From the NCBI GenBank assembly GCA_033816765.1, contig CM066295.1:806001-870000 (forward strand): a DNA stretch of 64,000 bases, given 5' to 3'. Shown here one piece after another: positions 57,836 to 64,000 of this stretch. How positions within the stretch are numbered: the first letter of the stretch is position 1; every line of letters starts with the position of its first letter. A program made the position numbers and the translations under genes. The notes below the pieces were generated by a model. It did no database searches and was not told the DNA's origin. It saw nothing but the letters and a program-made list of their open reading frames with translations. The DNA is from Nothopassalora personata. Lineage: Eukaryota; Ascomycota; Dothideomycetes; Mycosphaerellales; Mycosphaerellaceae.

Positions 57836-59566
57836 CTACCGAAATATCTTCGAAAGGTACGAGATAGCTCCCTCTTCCGAGCCTACATAGCCTAAGTACA
57901 TGTCCGGCCTCGAGACGACTACCTACCGCTTATCTAGCACTACCTCCGTCGATGTAAAGGTTAATCCTACACTGTTCTTATCTTCTTGCCCGGGAGGCAA
58001 TATTGTGTACCGAGTTAAGGTAGTAGGAAGCTCTAGCTAGGTCTATTCGAGGTGTCCGCCGATACATAGTATAGAGAACTGTCTATACTTAATAGTAGAG
58101 TATAGCCGTACCACGTCTAACGATCTAGTAGGAGAGATCTTAATATTAGGACACCGTTTCTTAGCCTTCTAGATCCCGTGCTTAGACTCCTCTATTAGAG
58201 CTAAGCTAGTCTTGTCGTATGCTACACCTATACCTATAGTTATATTAGCTATTAAGAAAGGACGACGGGATTATAAGGAGACAGACTAGTAATATACCTA
58301 GCGTTCTTCTCGATCGTAGCGACATATTCCTTAGCCGTATGCGTAGTCTCTCGCATAAGCCGCGCTACTATATTAATAACATCCTAGGCTATAGCTCTCC
58401 TCTCTATGTTATAGCTTTAGACTAGGGATGTGGGCGTAGCGATTCCTAGTGAATTTAGCTTAAGGGTAATAGATAAACGCTATGCTAGAGCGAATGCGTC
58501 TACGACACTAGTGTTAAGCCCCTAACCGCTATTTACGGCATAGACATAGGCGGCATCGCTAGCTAGCAAAATTTGGCTAGAGTCTTCTTTTAAGATGAAG
58601 CTCGAAGCAATACGCTCCTTAACTACACCTATCGTTAGAGCGGGCTTAAAAGGATACGGTAAGAGCGCACATACTTTTAAAGGTACTAAACCACTCCGTC
58701 TTCTAGAAGTTCACGTAATAAGGCCTTATATACTCCCGGATAGAAGCCTCTACCTTCTCTTATGTGATTTCCCCATCTAGTAGAACGTAGAAACGTGCTA
58801 CGCCCCGTTCTCGAGGGATCTATAATACTCTCGACTGCCTATTAAGCTAGAAGGTAATAATCTCCGGGCAGACCGGGAAGTTAGTGTTAATAAAAGTGTC
58901 TAAGATAGCCTAGATTATTTCCGGCTTAGTTCCGGTGAAGTTAATTCCTAGCGAATGCCGGACTATCGACTTAGCTCTATCTACTCTAATAAGGTACTTC
59001 GCAGTAATGGTTCTCTAGTAGTCGGTAATTACTATAATACTATCTTAGTCCTTAGAGATTAACAGTACTCGCTCGTCGTAGTAGACCGTGTCTACCGATA
59101 GGCGCCTAAGTAGAGCATACTCGACGTCGGGCTACCCGATTATTAGGAAGCACTTATGTAAGCAGTGCTAAAGCCTAACCTACCAATCGCGCTAGCGGGA
59201 CTTAAAGGCTCTATTACTAAAGGTTAAGCTAGTGTTGCATTCGATGCCTTTCTCGCGAAGTTCGTCGAGTATACTAGCGACTTGTAGATACTGCTACGTC
59301 CGAGCGTTTAAGGCGTCTACGCGTCCTAGCTATAATAGACTAGGCTTAGCATCTAGTAAGCATATAAATAGAGTAATCGATATTGTACTACTAGAATGCC
59401 TAAAGCGTCTTACTAATAACTAACACTTTTGTTCCTAATTCTTGTAATAGTAGTGTAGACAGCAAGCCTATCGGCCTACCTGTTACTGTTAGTAGAGCTA
59501 AAGCATATCGAGTCTACATCGACTTGCCTCCGACGATCGCTACGTCGATATACTTGTCTTAAACAT
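57836..59566 (-). pseudogene. RIP-degraded FAD-dependent monooxygenase gene (phenol hydroxylase-like)
   Basis: Such enzymes hydroxylate aromatic substrates with NAD(P)H and oxygen. The minus strand starts near 59566 with DKYIDVAIVGG. A likely intron (about 59480-59526, GCAAGT to CAG) then joins to PIGLLSTLLLQELGTKVLVI, completing the N-terminal FAD-binding fold. REKGIECNTSLTFSNRAFKS and DVEYALLRRLSVDTVYYDER follow. Then comes the FAD signature DAAYVYAVNSG with GLNTSVVDAFALAQRLSITL (about 58480-58570; once DAAHVHAVNGGQG). The C-terminal domain ends VVVSRPDMYLGYVGSEEGAI then SYLSKIF with TAG at 57838-57836. Many TAG/TAA codons and lost His and Gly residues show it is dead. Gene family is clear; substrate unknown. 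It is divergent from the MFS gene. Confidence 0.82.
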
Positions 59567-59599
59567 TAAGTAGAATGCCTATTGTTACTACGTAAGTCT

Positions 59600-60840
59600 A
59601 GACTCCGGTAAGATACTACTAATATACAATAGATGCGAGGTTCGGTTAAGGCTCTAGTTTTTAAGGCATAGAATCTAATTATAAAGACTTAACGCCGTCT
59701 AGGAGCGGGATCGCCGCATTTATAAAGTGTTACTCTATAGATCTAGACTTGATGCTAGTAGTACCGAAGATATAGCCGCTCGACATATCTCGCTTAAAGC
59801 CGGCGTGCTTCAAGCACCCGGCCGGCGGCGTGGCTAACGTGAAGAAAACCTTGTATCTAGTTAGGCGAAGGGACACTACACCCGGGGGGGCCTTAGGGTA
59901 GCCCGGCGGTTAGGCTAAGAAGTGCTGCATAGTCTCTAACTTACATACCACGAGAATAGTGTAATCAATTAATCAATTAATCAATCGGGTGGTATGTATG
60001 TGTACAGCACGGGCATGAGTATTGTGTATTAACACTAATTCGTCTTCCTAGCTAAATCGCGCGATGCTCGAGCCAGGCTAAAAACTTCGTTCCTACGCGA
60101 GCGATAGTGTAATAATACCGTATCTAGCGAAAGAGTGCTGTTACCGATAGTCATTAGTGTATAGCTAGCGTAGGATCTTAGACAGGCCTACATTACACTC
60201 ATTCCTCGATGCTTCGGGCACATACTAACCGGTAGGCAAGTGAATCAATCCGGTAGGCATGTGTCTATAGCGATACTATATTAGCTAATCTATATACAGC
60301 CTAGACTCCGGCCCGAGCACCTAACCCTGCATCGATCGCCGCACCGGTAGCGAGGACCTAGGCTAGTGCAGATTTTAAAGACATCTAACGTAGATAATGC
60401 TCCGAGGATACGAAAGCTAGCAGTCTTGTCACCTCTGCGATCGTTCCGCGAACATAGACGTGAAGAAAACTTTCCTTGCCTTATTCGGGCCGGATTCGCG
60501 TACGACATTGTCCGTAGGTATGCCTTTCGAATAGTGACGTCCGAGCTCTAACGAACAGCGGAATACCTTACCTGCAGCCGTGCCTCTTAGAAAGGTACTA
60601 ACGTACAACACTGAACGCCTTGTAGCTAGCGGCGATCTTTTTATTATAGGTTTAGAGGATATTAGTGCTAGAGAAGTCTACGGCTAGCAAGTCCACGGCT
60701 AGCAGCGACACGGTGAACACGCCTCTTTAGCATACCAAGGGTACTAGGCTACGGGCATAGGCACAGGTAGCGGGAGCATTCTGTCTTTACTTCAACACTT
60801 GGGGTAATTTTCTAAAGGCTACGGGATCGAGAGGTGAGCT
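59600..60840. other. RIPped intergenic DNA between monooxygenase and MFS genes
   Basis: Non-coding DNA between two divergently arranged genes, with RIP-like composition to about 60860. Short open frames around 60290-60611 overlap each other on both strands and have no domain. At 59942-59998 a 10-bp inverted repeat (TACATACCAC and GTGGTATGTA) brackets three AATC/AATTAATC iterations, a possible regulator site for the divergent promoters. Confidence 0.5.
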
Positions 60841-60845
60841 GACAT

Positions 60846-62041
60846 TTGGTCCTAGGCCTTACCTCTAGCTAGGGAACGTTCTAATCCTTTTATGAGGTCG
60901 AAGTCCTCCTATCGCAAAGTACATTCCAAATTCCCACCATCGGCTCGTTGCAGAGCTTTCTGCTCGTCTTCTTGGGTTTCCTCACTGGTCCCCTTTACGA
61001 CGCGGGATATGCTCGAGCATTGCTAACGTGCGGCTCCCTCCTGATCGTGGTCGGCACGATTGCGCAGAGTTTCTGTACCGAGCTCTGGCAGCTGCTTCTC
61101 GCGCAAGGCTTGTGTATTGGCCTCGGATGCGGATGTCTGGCCATCCTGAGCGTCGCCATTCCCTCGCTGTGGTTCACGCATCGCCTGCCACTCGCCAATG
61201 GCATTGCTGCATCGGGTAGTGGTACGGGAGGGTAAGCTCTTACATATCATATCGTCAACAGTGCTTGACACGCCCGGCTGATCTTTGATGCAGAGTCATA
61301 CTTCCAATCATCATCAGGAATCTCTTTGGTCGAGTCGGCTTCGGCTGGACTGTCAGAGTTATTGCACTCGTCAGTCTCGTCGTTCTTGGATTTGCAAACC
61401 TGCTCATCAGGATCCCTGCACCGCCAAAGCAGCGCCGACGCCTTATAGATGTAGCATCGCTGACCGACTGGCCGTACGTCTGCTTTGTAATCGGATGCTT
61501 CGCTGTCTTCCTGGAGTTGTACACATCGTTTTACTATGTGCAGAGCTTTGCACTCAATTCTGAGATTATGTCGGAAGGAGCAGCCCTATACCTGGTCACA
61601 GCTATGAATGTCAGCTCCATACCAGGGCGTATCATGGCAGCACTACTGGCTCAGCGGTTGGGTCCCGTGAACATGATCATAGGAACCTGCGTGGCACTGG
61701 CCGCTTGCGGGTTAGGGTTCCTGGGCACGACGACAATCGCAGGAGTCTATATCGTTGCAGTCTTCTACGGCTTCTTCAGCGGCTCGTTCCTCGGTCTCCA
61801 GCCAGCGGTGTTTGCCCGTCTCACGGCTGACATGTCCGTGCTGGGGACACGATTCGGCATGGCCTTCACGGTGCTCTCTGTTGCACTACTGTTCGGCACA
61901 CCAATCAGTGGTGCCCTGCAAGGACCGGGCGGATATGACGCTTCCTGGGCGTGGGTCGGGGCATCAATGTGCGTGGGAGGCATCCCCATCTTGGCAGGCA
62001 GAGTCTCGAAGGCGGGCTGGAGCCCATCAGTCCGGGTCTAA
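60846..62041 (+). pseudogene. MFS transporter (monocarboxylate-transporter-like) with RIP-damaged 5' end
   Basis: This is a membrane permease of the fungal MCT-like MFS group; substrate unknown. The frame LVLGLTSS-GTF-SFYEVEVLLSQ (60846 on) has TAG at 60870-60872 and TAA at 60882-60884, where the family has Trp and Gln (SWGxFQ). From 60885 it is clean: IGSLQSFLLVFLGFLTGPLY, a gate-like motif, then multiple membrane helices. A 62-bp intron (61232-61293, GTAAGC to TGCAG) separates SGSGTGG from VILPIIIRNLFGRVGFGWTV. Exon 2 runs to TAA at 62041 with helices through MAFTVLSVALLFGTPISGAL. The first helix and start codon were not found upstream. The gene is probably inactive, with decay only on the side facing the repeats. 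Confidence 0.8.
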
Positions 62042-63114
62042 GTAATAACGGTCGTGCATAGTACTGCTAAAGATTGGAACGCAGTCATCACCATCCCGAT
62101 CTCTTGGCAAACTGCCCCCCCTATTGTTTCCTGCCCCATAGACCACCTCGTTTCAAGTCGTAGCACAAGCTCTTGAGTGGCTTTGGACCGTCCCACTTGT
62201 GGTCGCACAGGACGACTCCAGTATTGCAGTTAGTGTTAATGATGTTCTTCGTACTGTGGTGGCGCTCCAGAAGCCGTTCGCCAGCAAGCTCAAGGTGGCA
62301 CGTACGATATGTCAGAACCTCACGACTTCCTGATTTCGCAAGAAGCACATGTCGTCTGTGATGCGCACGTGCCACCCTCACATTCTCCTCCGGCAATGAA
62401 GGCTCCTACAAGTATCCCTCGGCCTCGACATCACGAACTGACCGCATCTATGCCCTTAGTCGGCTCGACATCTTTACCCGCGGAAGCAGCAACGGTAACA
62501 CTGCATCACCATGAAGGCCCCGTTCGTTCTTGCGGCCGTGGTGGCGGTCGCTTTCGCTGTCAGTGCCTCCACGCGTAGCCATCATCAACCATACTGATCG
62601 TGTCCAGACCCCCACCCCGAACCACAACCGCCAACACCACATCGTCCCATGCCCAGATCCCGAAGCTCATACAAAACATCACGAAGTCATTGGCCTCGTC
62701 GACACGTTAGAGCAGCGTACCCCACACGATCTGAGCGATCCCAAGGTGGCCATGAGTGAGGTAAGCATGAACCTAGCGGCGGATAGTTCTGCAGGTAGAG
62801 GGCTGACGCGAGCACCGAAGCTGATCGAAGTGGTCGTCTAGTGGTCCAAAGCTTTCCACGATTGGCGTGACTACTTTGAGAAGTGGCAAGCCGCTTAGGA
62901 TGGTGGGCAGTGAGGGATCTCGCGCACAGTCGTTACCGGAAGATAGCGTGTCCAACATGTAGCGCTCGAATCGAGTCCAAGCTTCCGACACGAAACCTCC
63001 AAGATCATCGTGCCGTCGTCTCTCCTTGCACGCTTCGCCGTCTGCACCAGGGAAGGTGACCACGTCATAATATCTTCCCATACCCATACTATATACAACC
63101 GTCACGCCAACTCT
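62042..63114. other. Unique intergenic DNA between MFS and MATE genes
   Basis: Not RIPped. The genes on either side converge. Several small frames overlap on both strands (62121-62396 minus, 62309-62578 plus, 62773-63105 minus) without any recognisable domain. The only candidate with protein-like character is the signal-peptide frame at 62511, listed separately. Confidence 0.5.
62511..62841 (+). pseudogene. Possible small secreted protein gene with a frame break
   Basis: The ATG at 62511 reads MKAPFVLAAVVAVAFAVSAS, a good signal peptide, but stops at 62597 after 28 residues. A neighbouring plus frame continues HRVQTPTPNHNRQHHIVPCP to ...LIEVVV with a stop at 62839-62841. A one- or two-base shift near 62590, or an unseen intron, would join them. 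The mature part would be short and His/Pro-rich. No family recognised. It could be chance. Confidence 0.3.
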
Positions 63115-64000
63115 CTACCCTTGCGCATTCCTCCCTGCCGCCTCTTCACTAGCCCTCTCATAACTCGTCCGATAAATATATACCCCTTCAATCGCACTAA
63201 CAATCCCCAACCCGAGCGCCGGTCCTGCCCAAAGTCCAATTAAATCCCAATGTAGTCCAAACCCAAGCCCAAACGAGACGGGCAGAGCAATGACATAGTA
63301 TGCGAAAAGATTGATGTAGCCTCCCGCCTCCTGCTTTCCAAGTCCTCGGAGGAGACCGTTACATTGTGCGGCAAGGGAATCGAAGAGTTGAAATGCTGCG
63401 CAGACGGGCAGAGTGGCGGCGGCCAGAGCTACGACGTCTGCTTCTGAGGTGTAGAGCCAGGGAATGTAGGAGCGGAGAGAGGCGAGGAGGACCATGTTGA
63501 AGACGCCGATGATCGTGCCCATGATGAAGGTGACTTTGGTTGTGACTTTTGCGGCCCCGGGAAGTCCAGCTCCGATCAAGTTCGCAACTCGCGTTGAAGC
63601 TGCAATGGAGAGCGGGAATGGCAGTTGATACGTCAAAACGGCCAAACTCTGCAGGACCGTGTTTGCAGCTAGATGCGTCGCACTAATCCTCGCAGACGCC
63701 AGAGTCAGGATCTCGAACGCGAGGAACTCCGCCATGACCATTACGAGACCCGGCAATGCGAGTCGAACCATCGGATCCCAGTTCGTGAACGCCTTGCGCG
63801 TGAAACCAGGCCAGCACTCGATGCCGCCCACGAAGCGGACGTAGAGGAAGAGAAGGAGTGGCATGAGACATTCAGTCACTACCACAGCGATCGGACACCC
63901 GATGAAGCCCCATTTGAAGACCCAGACGAAGAGGTAGTGCATCAGAATATTCAGCGGTGCCGCGATGAGTAGGACGTAGAGTGTTGCATCGAATCTTCCT
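63115..64000 (-). CDS. MATE-family efflux transporter, C-terminal part
   Basis: MATE (multidrug and toxic compound extrusion) proteins export small molecules across membranes in exchange for H+ or Na+. The frame is open from the right edge (GRFDATLYVLLIAAPLNILM) to the stop at 63115-63117, about 295 residues. The N-terminal half and start codon lie beyond the window. About seven hydrophobic helices are visible. Family-typical stretches include VRLALPGLVMVMAEFLAFEI, ASTRVANLIGAGLPGAAK and FQLFDSLAAQCNGLLRGLGK. The ending is short and hydrophilic. Composition is normal, with no RIP. It converges on the MFS gene. Whether it exports a metabolite made by the neighbouring enzymes cannot be told. 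Confidence 0.92.
   Translation of the reverse strand, partial: GRFDATLYVLLIAAPLNILMHYLFVWVFKWGFIGCPIAVVVTECLMPLLLFLYVRFVGGIECWPGFTRKAFTNWDPMVRLALPGLVMVMAEFLAFEILTLASARISATHLAANTVLQSLAVLTYQLPFPLSIAASTRVANLIGAGLPGAAKVTTKVTFIMGTIIGVFNMVLLASLRSYIPWLYTSEADVVALAAATLPVCAAFQLFDSLAAQCNGLLRGLGKQEAGGYINLFAYYVIALPVSFGLGFGLHWDLIGLWAGPALGLGIVSAIEGVYIYRTSYERASEEAAGRNAQG

Noticed and set aside
62773..63105. 110-residue minus frame between MFS and MATE genes
   Set aside because: It overlaps other frames on both strands, has no recognisable domain and no supporting splice or start context.
1..64000. CRISPR arrays, rRNA or tRNA genes
   Set aside because: No spaced direct-repeat array, no rRNA-like stretch and no cloverleaf with a convincing anticodon arm was noticed. 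The only tRNA-like match is the copia primer site.

Overview
The window looks like a chromosome of a filamentous ascomycete (Pezizomycotina) with active repeat-induced point mutation (RIP). Host exons are interrupted by short spliceosomal introns. About 80% of the window is retrotransposon sequence, and most of it is depleted of CA and TG while keeping CG. In-frame TAG/TAA replace Gln and Trp codons, Cys has become Tyr in zinc knuckles and Asp has become Asn in catalytic boxes. That is the C-to-T signature of CpA-directed RIP. All calls were made by reading the sequence; no database search was run.

Layout. 1-5464: a RIPped chromodomain Ty3/gypsy element (A) on the minus strand, running out of the left edge. 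5494-20201: a second chromovirus (B, minus), bounded by 196-bp LTRs and a CTTTT target duplication. B is interrupted by a copia element (copia-1, 8068-13681, duplication AGGAT) and by a young gag-only LTR element with apparently identical LTRs (13847-16335, duplication CTTAG). That young element also carries an intron-containing gene convergent to gag. 20207-21500: RIPped sequence. 21540-26705: a second copia element (copia-2) that cuts off a broken host gene for an isocyanide synthase-dioxygenase (26706-28410). That gene also carries a solo LTR of the copia-2 family. 28411-30190: ordinary unique DNA. 30205-32744: RIPped DNA with a tandem repeat.

32749-56909 is a 24-kb structure. One large Ty3/gypsy element (E_B, plus) has a second copy of the same family (E_A, minus) inserted in its gag gene. 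E_A has a solo LTR of the same family at the same gag position in the same relative orientation. The result is a long inverted repeat with arms of more than 10 kb. The family has 372-394 bp LTRs, 4-bp target duplications and gag-protease-RT-RNaseH-integrase. It also has an unrecognised third reading frame of roughly 1,050 codons after integrase, and a 26-bp GC-rich palindrome in each LTR and at two internal boundaries.

56914-60860: RIPped DNA holding a Tc1/mariner-like transposase scrap and a decayed FAD monooxygenase gene (minus). It runs into an MFS (monocarboxylate-transporter-like) gene whose 5' end is RIP-damaged and whose remainder is intact (to 62041). A MATE-family transporter gene (minus) leaves the right edge. 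The isocyanide synthase, FAD monooxygenase, MFS and MATE genes could be remains of a metabolic gene cluster split by transposons, but that link is only inferred.
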